NCBI GenBank assembly: GCA_905215625.1
Contig: CAJMQQ010000017.1
Coordinates: 1-46,560, forward strand
Direction of reading: 5' to 3'
DNA: 46,560 nucleotides
Source: an uncultured bacterium
GTDB lineage: Bacteria > Bacillota > Clostridia > Lachnospirales > Lachnospiraceae
Below, piece after piece: positions 1 to 7,538 of the stretch. A program made the position numbers and the translations under genes. Numbering within the stretch: position 1 is the first letter of the stretch; the number at the start of each line of letters is the position of its first letter. The notes under the pieces are model-generated. The model did no database searches and was not told the origin of the DNA. It worked only from the letters and a program-made list of their open reading frames with translations.

Positions 1-2
1 GT

Positions 3-968
3 GAGATTGGATACGACCGCGCAAAATACGGTTTTGACTGCGATACCTGCGGCGTAATTACTGCCATTGACGAGCAGTCTGCAGATATTGCGTTAGGTGT
101 AGACAAAGCTTTAGAAGCAAAAGAAAATACCATGTCTGACAGCGAGATTGACGCTATCGGCGCTGGCGATCAGGGTATGATGTTTGGTTACGCAACCAAT
201 GAGACCGAAGAATATATGCCATATCCAATCGCACTGGCACACAAGCTGACCCGTCAGCTTACCAAGGTAAGAAAAGACGGCACATTAAAGTACCTGCGTC
301 CGGATGGAAAGAGCCAGGTAACTGTAGAATATGATGAAGCTGGAAAGCCGGTTCGTCTGGATGCTGTTGTTCTTTCTACCCAGCATGACGAGTCTGTAAC
401 CCAGGAGCAGATTCACGAAGATATTAAAAAATACGTATTTGCTCCCGTATTACCAGCTGACATGATTGATGACAATACCAAGTTCTTTATCAACCCCACT
501 GGACGTTTCGTAATCGGCGGCCCTCACGGAGACAGCGGTTTAACCGGACGTAAGATTATCGTAGACACCTACGGCGGATATGCCCGTCACGGCGGCGGCG
601 CATTCTCCGGTAAGGACTGCACCAAGGTAGACCGTTCTGCAGCATACGCTGCCCGTTACGTTGCAAAGAACATCGTAGCAGCAGGTCTTGCAGACAAGTG
701 TGAAATCCAGTTATCTTACGCAATCGGTGTTGCACATCCGACTTCTGTTATGGTAGATACCTTTGGAACCGGAAGAATCAGCGACCAGAAGCTGGTTGAG
801 ATTGTAAGAGAAAACTTTGATCTTCGTCCGGCAGGCATCATTAAGATGTTAGACCTGCGCCGCCCGATTTACAAGCAGACCGCTGCTTACGGACACTTCG
901 GCAGAAACGATCTGGATCTGCCATGGGAGAAATTAGACAGAGTTGAGACATTAAAGAAGTATTTATAA
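3..968 (+). CDS. metK: S-adenosylmethionine synthase, 3' part (5' end outside window)
   Basis: This is the C-terminal portion of methionine adenosyltransferase, which makes S-adenosylmethionine from ATP and methionine in the cytoplasm. The open frame runs in from the left edge; the first visible residues include EIGYDRAKYGFDCDTC, so the N-terminal portion is cut off by the window. The family glycine-rich segment GAGDQGMMFGYA follows at about 174, then GGPHGDSGLTGRKIIVDTYGG near 515-580, which carries phosphate-binding and catalytic residues. The gene ends just before a strong terminator, so it is the last gene of its transcript. The methyltransferase at 3598 would use the product, but that is no evidence of a special link. 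Identification is secure. Confidence 0.97.
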   Translation, partial: EIGYDRAKYGFDCDTCGVITAIDEQSADIALGVDKALEAKENTMSDSEIDAIGAGDQGMMFGYATNETEEYMPYPIALAHKLTRQLTKVRKDGTLKYLRPDGKSQVTVEYDEAGKPVRLDAVVLSTQHDESVTQEQIHEDIKKYVFAPVLPADMIDDNTKFFINPTGRFVIGGPHGDSGLTGRKIIVDTYGGYARHGGGAFSGKDCTKVDRSAAYAARYVAKNIVAAGLADKCEIQLSYAIGVAHPTSVMVDTFGTGRISDQKLVEIVRENFDLRPAGIIKMLDLRRPIYKQTAAYGHFGRNDLDLPWEKLDRVETLKKYL

Positions 969-978
969 GATTTGTGTG

Positions 979-1021
979 CCAGGGGCAGGTAATTTTCCAT
1001 TACCTGCCCCTGGTTTTTTTT
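979..1021 (+). terminator. Rho-independent terminator after metK
   Basis: Perfect 14-bp hairpin (arms 979-992 and 1000-1013, 7-nt loop) followed by a run of eight T at 1014-1021. It sits 10 nt after the metK stop codon and should end that transcript. Confidence 0.95.
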
Positions 1022-1079
1022 CTGGCAGTTTTATGACTCCGGATGTTCTATGAGAATTCTATAAACAATTAAATTTTCT

Positions 1080-1107
1080 TTGCATAACGGGGAAAGTATG
1101 GTATAAT
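1080..1107 (+). promoter_or_regulatory. Sigma-A promoter of the ZIP transporter gene
   Basis: A TTGCAT -35 box at 1080-1085 and a perfect TATAAT -10 box at 1102-1107 are separated by 16 nt. Transcription would start near 1114, about 95 nt before the ZIP start codon. Confidence 0.75.
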
Positions 1108-1112
1108 GACAC

Positions 1113-1132
1113 AAGTTAGTTGAAACTAATTT
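1113..1132. promoter_or_regulatory. Inverted repeat at the ZIP transcription start, possible metal-regulator operator
   Basis: TTAGTT (1116-1121), GA, AACTAA (1124-1129) form a perfect 6-2-6 inverted repeat, with two further matching outer pairs at 1113-1114 and 1131-1132. It lies directly after the -10 box, where a bound protein would block initiation. TTAG...CTAA half-sites are typical of DtxR/MntR-family iron or manganese regulators, so a metal-responsive repressor is a reasonable guess; the regulator itself is not in the window. Confidence 0.5.
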
Positions 1133-1207
1133 TGGCGCGGATTCCATACATTTATGTGTAAGTCTGACACAATAGAACGATTATAGAAGCAGAAGGAGAA
1201 TAAAAAG

Positions 1208-1990
1208 ATGATGATACAACTATTGCCTGGGATGATTTTCCCGATAATAGGAACCGCCCTGGGTTCTGCCTGTGTATTTTTTATAAAGGGTACTTTAAGC
1301 GACTGGATACAGCGGGCACTTTCCGGTTTTGCAGCAGGAGTTATGGTTGCGGCTTCCATCTGGAGCCTGCTGATTCCTGCCATGGATCAGGCTTCTGATA
1401 TGGGAATCTGGTCTTTCTTTCCTGCTGCAGCCGGTTTCTGGCTGGGGATTTTGTTTTTGCTGCTGCTGGATCATCTGATTCCTCATCTTCACCGGAATGC
1501 ACAACAGGCAGAAGGACCGAAAAAAGCTTTAAAAAAGACTACGATGTTGGTTTTGGCTGTTACACTCCACAACATTCCGGAAGGAATGGCAGTTGGAGTC
1601 GTGTATGCAGGACTTTTAAACGGCAGTACCAGTCTTACGGCAGCAGGGGCGTTGGCTCTTGCTTTAGGCATTGCAATCCAGAATTTTCCGGAAGGCGCAA
1701 TTATTTCCATGCCTCTTCGCTCAGAAGGAGTTTCAAAAACGCAGGCTTTTTTATATGGAATGCTTTCTGGAATTGTAGAACCTGCAGGTACCATTCTGAC
1801 CATCGCAGCTGCCAGCCTGGTAGTGCCGGCGATGCCGTACTTGCTTAGCTTTGCGGCAGGAGCCATGCTTTACGTTGTAGTAGAAGAACTGATTCCTGAA
1901 ATGTCTGCTGGACGTCACTCTAATGTGGGAACCCTGTTTTTTGCAGCCGGATTCAGCGTGATGATGATTCTGGATGTAGTGTTGGGGTAA
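1208..1990 (+). CDS. ZIP family metal transporter
   Basis: Integral membrane protein of 260 residues with about eight hydrophobic segments, the usual size for bacterial ZIP (ZupT-like) permeases that import Zn, Fe or Mn. The two signature helices carry the metal-site motifs HNIPEGMAVG (about residues 121-130) and QNFPEGAIIS (about 161-170), both with the Asn/His-x2-Pro-Glu-Gly pattern that forms the transport site. A short charged loop with HLHRNAQQ lies between TM3 and TM4, as in other family members. The start ATG at 1208 (a second ATG follows at once) is preceded by AGAAGGAGA. The gene is monocistronic, with its own promoter, operator-like repeat and terminator. The substrate cannot be fixed from sequence. 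Confidence 0.9.
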   Translation: MMIQLLPGMIFPIIGTALGSACVFFIKGTLSDWIQRALSGFAAGVMVAASIWSLLIPAMDQASDMGIWSFFPAAAGFWLGILFLLLLDHLIPHLHRNAQQAEGPKKALKKTTMLVLAVTLHNIPEGMAVGVVYAGLLNGSTSLTAAGALALALGIAIQNFPEGAIISMPLRSEGVSKTQAFLYGMLSGIVEPAGTILTIAAASLVVPAMPYLLSFAAGAMLYVVVEELIPEMSAGRHSNVGTLFFAAGFSVMMILDVVLG

Positions 1991-2041
1991 GTAATATAAT
2001 GGTTCATGTGAAAAGATCTGGTCAATAGAAAAAAACTCAAG

Positions 2042-2089
2042 AAACAGTCAGGGTATGCAGGTAAAAAATCACATCCTCTGACTGTTTTT
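2042..2089 (+). terminator. Probable terminator after the ZIP gene
   Basis: Arms 2042-2053 and 2076-2087 pair over 12 bp with one G-U, leaving a 22-nt loop; the right arm runs into TTTTT (2085-2089). It lies about 50 nt after the ZIP stop. Confidence 0.7.
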
Positions 2090-2096
2090 CCATGTC

Positions 2097-2125
2097 TTGC
2101 GGCAGTCCTCCATTTGTGGTATACT
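2097..2125 (+). promoter_or_regulatory. Promoter of the glycan locus
   Basis: TTGCGG (2097-2102), 17-nt spacer, TATACT (2120-2125) with an upstream TGG that makes an extended -10. It is the only convincing promoter seen ahead of the 21-kb plus-strand run of glycan genes. A second -10-like TATAAT at 2131-2136 lacks a good -35. Confidence 0.6.
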
Positions 2126-2194
2126 CCCCATATAATGCGCTTAGTATGCCATAATGCAGAATTTTGTTTCTGCTGAGGCTGTTTTGGGCAGACT

Positions 2195-2224
2195 GAGATT
2201 AAGAGAAGAGAGATTAAGAGAAGA
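2195..2224 (+). repeat. Perfect 15-bp tandem duplication in the leader of the export ATPase gene
   Basis: The unit GAGATTAAGAGAAGA occurs twice back to back (2195-2209, 2210-2224), ending 6 nt before the GGAGG ribosome binding site at 2231. Such a repeat could expand or contract by slippage. Confidence 0.9.
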
Positions 2225-2239
2225 CAAGATGGAGGCAGA

Positions 2240-3601
2240 ATGTCTGAGTTAGAAACAAAATATGCCATAGAGGTTGATAAAGTAACGAAGATTTACAAAT
2301 TATATGATAAGCCCATCGACAGGCTGAAAGAATCTTTGAATCTTTCCCATAAAGAATACCACAAAGATTTTTACGCCTTAAATGAGCTTTCTTTTCATGT
2401 GGAAAAGGGACAGACCGTTGGAATTATCGGCACCAACGGTTCCGGAAAATCTACGATTTTAAAGATTATTACCGGGGTTCTGACCCCGACTACCGGACAA
2501 GTTAAGGTAAACGGCAAGATTTCCGCCCTTCTGGAGCTGGGAGCCGGATTTAACATGGATTACACCGGAATTGAGAACATTTACATGAATGGAACCATGA
2601 TGGGGTATTCCAAAAAGGAAATGGATGAAAAGCTTCAAGATATTCTGGATTTTGCAGAGATCGGAGACTTTGTCTATCAGCCGGTTAAGACCTATTCCAG
2701 CGGTATGTTTGTCCGCCTGGCCTTTGCTCTGGCCATTAATGTAGAGCCGGAGATTCTGATTGTAGACGAGGCGCTTTCAGTAGGAGACGTGTTCTTCCAG
2801 TCCAAGTGCTACCGCAGGATGGAAGAAATCCGTAAGAGCGGTACGACGATTCTGATGGTAACCCATGATATGGGAAGTATTATCAAGTATTGTGATAAAG
2901 TTGTGCTGCTCAACAAGGGCAATTTTGTGGCAGAGGGAAGCGCAGGCCACATGGTAGATTTGTATAAGAAGATTCTGGCAGGCCAGATGGAAGCATTAGA
3001 CGAAGAACTGGCAGCCCAAAAGGATGGAACTGTAAAAAATAACGGGGTATCTGATTTGGAGATGACCGATTTTGCCGCCGGATTTTCCGATGGGGAAGAG
3101 AACAAACAGCCGGAATCCAAAGAACTGATGAAGTCTAAAATCACCATCAACGCCAATCGTACCGAATACGGCGACGGCAGGGCAGAAATATACGATCTGG
3201 GACTGTTTGACGAGAGAGGAAGTCTGACCAATCTTCTGATCAAAGGAGAGATGTTTACCATCCGGGAATGCATCCGTTTCCATGCGGACATAGAAGCGCC
3301 TATTTTTACCTATACCATTAAAGATAAAAAGGGAACAGATTTAACGGGAACCAACACCATGTTTGAGGGAACCGATATCCAGCCGGTGAAAAACGGGGAT
3401 GAGTACCAGGTAGAATTCACCCAGAAAATGACCCTTCAGGGCGGAGAATATCTGCTGTCCATGAGCTGCACCGGATTTGAGCATGGGGAACACGTGGTGT
3501 ACCACCGGCTTTATGACGTGGCCAATTTAACGGTAATTTCCAACAAAAATACAGTTGGGGTTTATGACATGGAATCCCAGGTAAAGGCAGTGAAACGATG
3601 A
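2240..3601 (+). CDS. Polysaccharide ABC exporter ATP-binding protein with C-terminal carbohydrate-recognition domain (Wzt-like)
   Basis: ATPase subunit of a lipid-linked polysaccharide exporter, 453 residues. The nucleotide-binding domain (about 1-245) has Walker A GTNGSGKST at 64-72, the signature region YSSGMFVRLAFA near 152, Walker B ILIVDEAL at 172-179 and the H-loop His at 209. A variable linker follows, then a beta-rich domain (about 300-450) matching the Wzt C-terminal domain that in E. coli O9a and Klebsiella O12 recognises a terminal modification before export. GGAGG lies 4 nt before the ATG. The next gene overlaps by 4 bp (ATGA). No Wzm/TagG-type permease is visible in the window, so the partner must be encoded elsewhere. 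The ATPase call is firm; the recognition role is inferred from domain architecture. Confidence 0.9.
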   Translation: MSELETKYAIEVDKVTKIYKLYDKPIDRLKESLNLSHKEYHKDFYALNELSFHVEKGQTVGIIGTNGSGKSTILKIITGVLTPTTGQVKVNGKISALLELGAGFNMDYTGIENIYMNGTMMGYSKKEMDEKLQDILDFAEIGDFVYQPVKTYSSGMFVRLAFALAINVEPEILIVDEALSVGDVFFQSKCYRRMEEIRKSGTTILMVTHDMGSIIKYCDKVVLLNKGNFVAEGSAGHMVDLYKKILAGQMEALDEELAAQKDGTVKNNGVSDLEMTDFAAGFSDGEENKQPESKELMKSKITINANRTEYGDGRAEIYDLGLFDERGSLTNLLIKGEMFTIRECIRFHADIEAPIFTYTIKDKKGTDLTGTNTMFEGTDIQPVKNGDEYQVEFTQKMTLQGGEYLLSMSCTGFEHGEHVVYHRLYDVANLTVISNKNTVGVYDMESQVKAVKR

Positions 3602-4422
3602 AGGATATTAGCTATCAGATTTTAGATATATTAGAAAAATATGGTTCCGGACCGGATGGCATTCAGAAGGCCCTGGAGACAGAAGAAACCCCGGAAGTGT
3701 TATACGCCCTGTCCCCGATTCGGGAAAATTTGCTGGAGTGGTATGACTGGAAGCCGGAAGGACGGCTTTTGCAGGTTGGAGCAGACTACGGCGCCTTAAC
3801 CGGTATGCTGGCAGGACGGCTGAACCAGATAGACGTGTGGGATCTGCAGGATGAGGATCTGGAAGTGGTAAAGCGCCGTTATCCCCAGGCAGAAAATGTG
3901 AAGCTGTTAAAAGAGGTCTCCTTAGAAAGCCTGGAACCAGAAAGCTACGATTATATTTTTATTCCGGAACTCCGAAAGGATCTGCTTTTCGGATTATCGG
4001 AAAACAGGCAGGACGAAGAGGCAGGACTAAAGGAAACGCTGCGCTTGCTAAAAAAGCGGTTAAAGCCTGAAGGACAGCTGATCATTGCTGGATTTAACCG
4101 GATTGGACTGCGGTTTTTTGCAGGAGCAGAGCGGGAAGAAGAAACTGCGTCTCTAACCTGGAGGATTTTAGGCGGGATAACAAAAGAATGTATGGACAGC
4201 CATGATCCGGCAGTGTATTATCCAGTACCGGATCACCGCCTTCCGACAGCAGTATATTCCAGCAGACGTCTGCCGGAAAAAGGAGAATTAAGCAACCTGT
4301 CTGTGGCCTATGATAAGCCTGGGTTCCGGTATTTCAGCGAAGAAGCCGGATTTGACGAGCTTTTGCGGGAAGGACAGTTTCCGCAGTTTGCAGATTCCTA
4401 TCTGGTAATTTGGGAGAAATGA
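3598..4422 (+). CDS. Class I SAM-dependent methyltransferase-like protein
   Basis: Cytoplasmic protein of 274 residues. The segment GRLLQVGADYGALTGMLAGR (about 55-74) is a methyltransferase motif I in a Rossmann fold, followed by an acidic strand end (DVWDLQDEDLEVV) and a motif II-like YDYIFIPE near 119. The C-terminal part contains a segment typical of C- or O-methyltransferases (LKPEGQLIIAGFNRIGLRFF). The substrate is unknown. It is translationally coupled to the Wzt-like ATPase upstream (4-bp overlap) and overlaps the kinase/GT fusion gene downstream. In E. coli O9a the cap-adding enzyme WbdD joins a methyltransferase to a kinase next to Wzt; here the equivalent activities would be split over two genes. 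That comparison is inference. Confidence 0.75.
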   Translation: MKDISYQILDILEKYGSGPDGIQKALETEETPEVLYALSPIRENLLEWYDWKPEGRLLQVGADYGALTGMLAGRLNQIDVWDLQDEDLEVVKRRYPQAENVKLLKEVSLESLEPESYDYIFIPELRKDLLFGLSENRQDEEAGLKETLRLLKKRLKPEGQLIIAGFNRIGLRFFAGAEREEETASLTWRILGGITKECMDSHDPAVYYPVPDHRLPTAVYSSRRLPEKGELSNLSVAYDKPGFRYFSEEAGFDELLREGQFPQFADSYLVIWEK

Positions 4423-7400
4423 TGAAAGAGACAATTTTTGTAAAATACAACCGGACCAGGAAAGAAGAGTTTCAGATCCGGACCAGTATCATTGAAGAAG
4501 AGGGAAAACGGTGGGTGGAAAAAACGGCGCTGACTGCGGCGGCATCCAGCCATATCCAGTCCCTGAAAGAGAAAAAAGAGCAGTTAAAGCAGTGTTATCA
4601 GAATATCGAAGCAGCCGATGTGGCTGTCAGTGCAGATGGCCGGACGGCCAGATTTCCATTTATCAAAGGGGAAACTCTGGCGGAAATTCTGGGAAGGCAG
4701 ATTAAAAATGGCCAGGCGCCTGTTGCAGAATTAAATGCTGCTATGGACAAAGTCTTTTCGGTATCAGACGGCCAGATGGAGCGTTTTTCTGTGACCTCCG
4801 GATTTACAGAAGTATTTGGTGAGCAGCCGGAGGGCTTCCAGTTTGCAGGAGATTCCTATCCGGTTACCAATTTAGATGGTATTTTTGAAAATATGATGGA
4901 GGATGAAGACGGCAAAATCTGGATCATTGACTACGAATGGGTCTTTGATTTCCCGATTCCTGCTGAGTTTGCCCGCTACCGGAATCTGGCTTACTTTTAT
5001 TACAAGTATGAAAAACTGATGGAATACTGCGATCTGACTGCCTTTTTAACAGAGTTTGGCATCTGTCCGGAAGCGGCGGCTGTGTATGGCGATATGGAAA
5101 AATCCTTCCAATCCTATGTTCATGGAGATAGCGACCAGGGATATTTAAAGCATTTTGAGCAGAGAATCGTTACCGGGGAAGAGTTAAAGCAGAAGGATGC
5201 AGACTTAAATAAAGCCATGGAGCGGATTGTAGTGCTTCAGGAGGAAGAGGAAGACCGTAATATTACCATTAAAAAAGACCAGGAAATCTTGCGCCTGACC
5301 AACAATCATGTGGCAAATCTGGAGATTATCATCAAGGATTTGCGTCACGAGATTGACGAGATGGGGAAAACCATGACCTATTTAAATGGCCATGAAGCCC
5401 TGATTTATAAGGTTTACCGGAAACTGGCCAATGCAGTGCGCCGCCGTTTCCCAAAAGGAACCAGACGCCATAAGGTGTTAAAATACGCCATTGGAACGGT
5501 TCGCCATCCAGATTATTACGGCCGTCTCTATTTTACCAAAGAGGGCCGCAACCGGATAGAAGGAGATTTTAAGATTGGAGACGGCTATCGGGAAACCGGC
5601 AAACTGGTATTTCCAAAAGAGGGGCAGCCGGAAGTTTCTATTATTATTCCGGTTTACAACCAGATTCACTATACCTATGCCTGCTTAAAGTCGATTTTAG
5701 AGCATACGCCGGACGTGACTTATGAAATCATCATTGCAGACGATGTATCTACAGATGCGACGGCAGAGTTGTCTAAATTTGCGGAAAATTTGGTTATCAG
5801 CCGGAATCAGGAAAACCAGGGATTTTTAAGAAACTGCAATCAGGCGGCAAAAAAGGCCAGAGGCCGTTATATTATGTTTTTAAATAATGATACCCAGGTA
5901 ACCGACAGGTGGCTCAGTTCTCTGGTAACTTTGATTCAGTCTGATCCGACGATTGGTATGGTAGGATCCAAGCTGGTTTATCCGGACGGACGTCTTCAGG
6001 AAGCAGGAGGAATCATCTGGAGCGACGGTTCCGGCTGGAATTACGGCCGTCTGGACAATCCGGATAAGGCAGAATACAATTATGTAAAAGATGTGGATTA
6101 TATTTCCGGCGCAGCTATTCTGCTTTCTAAAGCATTGTGGGATCAGATTGGCGGTTTTGACGATCGGTTTGCCCCTGCTTACTGTGAGGACTCTGACCTG
6201 GCATTTGAAGTCCGGAAAGCAGGATATAGGGTAGTATATCAGCCGCTTTCCAAGGTCATTCACTTTGAAGGCGTTTCCAATGGAACCGATGTCAACGGCA
6301 CTGGCTTAAAGCGGTATCAGGTGGAAAACAGCAGAAAGTTAAAAGAAAAATGGGCAGACGAGTTTAAGAAGCAGTCGGTAAACGACGGCAATCCAAACCC
6401 ATTCCGGGCAAGAGAAAGAAGCCAGAAAAAACCGGTGGTATTGATTGTGGATCACTACGTGCCCACTTTTGACAAGGATGCGGGCTCCAAGACCACTTAT
6501 CAATATATTAAGATGTTTCTTAAAAAGGGTTTTGCAGTAAAGTTTTTAGGAGACAACTTCCTTCATGAAGAACCTTATTCTACCACGCTGCAGCAGATGG
6601 GAGTGGAAATCCTTTACGGTCAGGAGTATCAGACTGGTATCTGGGACTGGCTGGAAAAAAATGGGGATGAAATTGATTTTGCTTACTTAAACCGGCCTCA
6701 TATTGCCACCAAGTATGTAGACTTTATCAAAGACCACACCAATATCAAGGTCATTTACTATGGCCATGACCTTCATTTCCTGCGGTTAGGACGGGAATAT
6801 GAACTGGCCGGAGATATTAAGATAAAGCGGGAGGCAGACTACTGGCGGGCCATTGAACTTTCTATGATGCAGAAAGCGGCGGTTTCCTATTATCCGTCTT
6901 ATATCGAAGAACAGGCTATCCACAAAATTAATCCGGAGATTCCGGTAAAGGCCATTACCGCGTATGTGTACGATAAGTTTCTGGATAAGATAGAAAAAGA
7001 CTTTGAAAAGCGGGAAGGACTGGTATTTGTGGGAGGATTTGCCCATCCGCCCAATGCAGACGCAGTGTTGTGGTTTGCCAGGGAGATTTTCCCGCTGATC
7101 CGGGCACAGATTCCAGATATGAAGTTTTATGTAGTGGGATCCAAAGTGACAGACGAGATTAAAGCGCTGGAACAGCCTGGAAACGGTATTATCATAAAGG
7201 GATTTGTCAGTGATGAAGAACTGGAAACCATCTACCAGAAGTGCCGGATTGTTGTGGTTCCTCTCCGCTACGGCGCAGGGGTAAAAGGCAAAGTAGTAGA
7301 AGCTATTTACAACGGTGCGCCTATTGTGACCACATCCATTGGCGCAGAGGGAATCCCGGATGTGGAAAAGACCTTGGAGATTGCAGACGGAGCAGAGGAA

Positions 7401-7538
7401 TTTGCAGATAAGACCGTAAAACTGTATCGGGATATTAAGCGTTTAAAACAGTTGTCAGACAGCACACAGGATTATATCAAGGCTCATTTCAGCGTAGACG
7501 GAGCCTGGGATGTGATTAAGGAGGACTTTACCAGATGA
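4419..7538 (+). CDS. Large fusion: kinase-like domain, coiled coil, GT2 and GT4 glycosyltransferases
   Basis: About 1039 residues. Residues 1-250 have an aminoglycoside-phosphotransferase/LPS-kinase look: a Lys in RWVEKTAL, then NLDGIFENMM (about 148-158) and IWIIDYEWVF (about 166-175), which fit the catalytic and metal-binding loops of atypical kinases. Residues 253-325 are charged heptad-rich coiled coil. A GT2 domain starts at VSIIIPVYNQ (about 406), with FLNNDTQ near 487 as the nucleotide-sugar/metal site. A GT4-like domain occupies the C-terminal third (VLIVDHYVP near 671, FVGGFAHPPN near 869, GAGVKGK near 952). An in-frame TTG at 4410 is possible, but ATG 4419 (overlapping the upstream stop) or ATG 4422 (5 nt after GGGAG) is better. 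It probably builds and perhaps ends a surface polymer. The GT domains are firm; the kinase is tentative. Confidence 0.82.
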   Translation: MMKETIFVKYNRTRKEEFQIRTSIIEEEGKRWVEKTALTAAASSHIQSLKEKKEQLKQCYQNIEAADVAVSADGRTARFPFIKGETLAEILGRQIKNGQAPVAELNAAMDKVFSVSDGQMERFSVTSGFTEVFGEQPEGFQFAGDSYPVTNLDGIFENMMEDEDGKIWIIDYEWVFDFPIPAEFARYRNLAYFYYKYEKLMEYCDLTAFLTEFGICPEAAAVYGDMEKSFQSYVHGDSDQGYLKHFEQRIVTGEELKQKDADLNKAMERIVVLQEEEEDRNITIKKDQEILRLTNNHVANLEIIIKDLRHEIDEMGKTMTYLNGHEALIYKVYRKLANAVRRRFPKGTRRHKVLKYAIGTVRHPDYYGRLYFTKEGRNRIEGDFKIGDGYRETGKLVFPKEGQPEVSIIIPVYNQIHYTYACLKSILEHTPDVTYEIIIADDVSTDATAELSKFAENLVISRNQENQGFLRNCNQAAKKARGRYIMFLNNDTQVTDRWLSSLVTLIQSDPTIGMVGSKLVYPDGRLQEAGGIIWSDGSGWNYGRLDNPDKAEYNYVKDVDYISGAAILLSKALWDQIGGFDDRFAPAYCEDSDLAFEVRKAGYRVVYQPLSKVIHFEGVSNGTDVNGTGLKRYQVENSRKLKEKWADEFKKQSVNDGNPNPFRARERSQKKPVVLIVDHYVPTFDKDAGSKTTYQYIKMFLKKGFAVKFLGDNFLHEEPYSTTLQQMGVEILYGQEYQTGIWDWLEKNGDEIDFAYLNRPHIATKYVDFIKDHTNIKVIYYGHDLHFLRLGREYELAGDIKIKREADYWRAIELSMMQKAAVSYYPSYIEEQAIHKINPEIPVKAITAYVYDKFLDKIEKDFEKREGLVFVGGFAHPPNADAVLWFAREIFPLIRAQIPDMKFYVVGSKVTDEIKALEQPGNGIIIKGFVSDEELETIYQKCRIVVVPLRYGAGVKGKVVEAIYNGAPIVTTSIGAEGIPDVEKTLEIADGAEEFADKTVKLYRDIKRLKQLSDSTQDYIKAHFSVDGAWDVIKEDFTR

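Noticed and set aside
4410..4418. TTG start for the large glycosyltransferase fusion
   Set aside because: ATG codons at 4419 and 4422 lie closer to the GGGAG site and overlap the upstream stop as in the other gene pairs.
3598..4422. Methyltransferase as a ubiquinone/menaquinone UbiE-type enzyme
   Set aside because: It lacks the UbiE-specific motifs and overlaps glycan genes on both sides.
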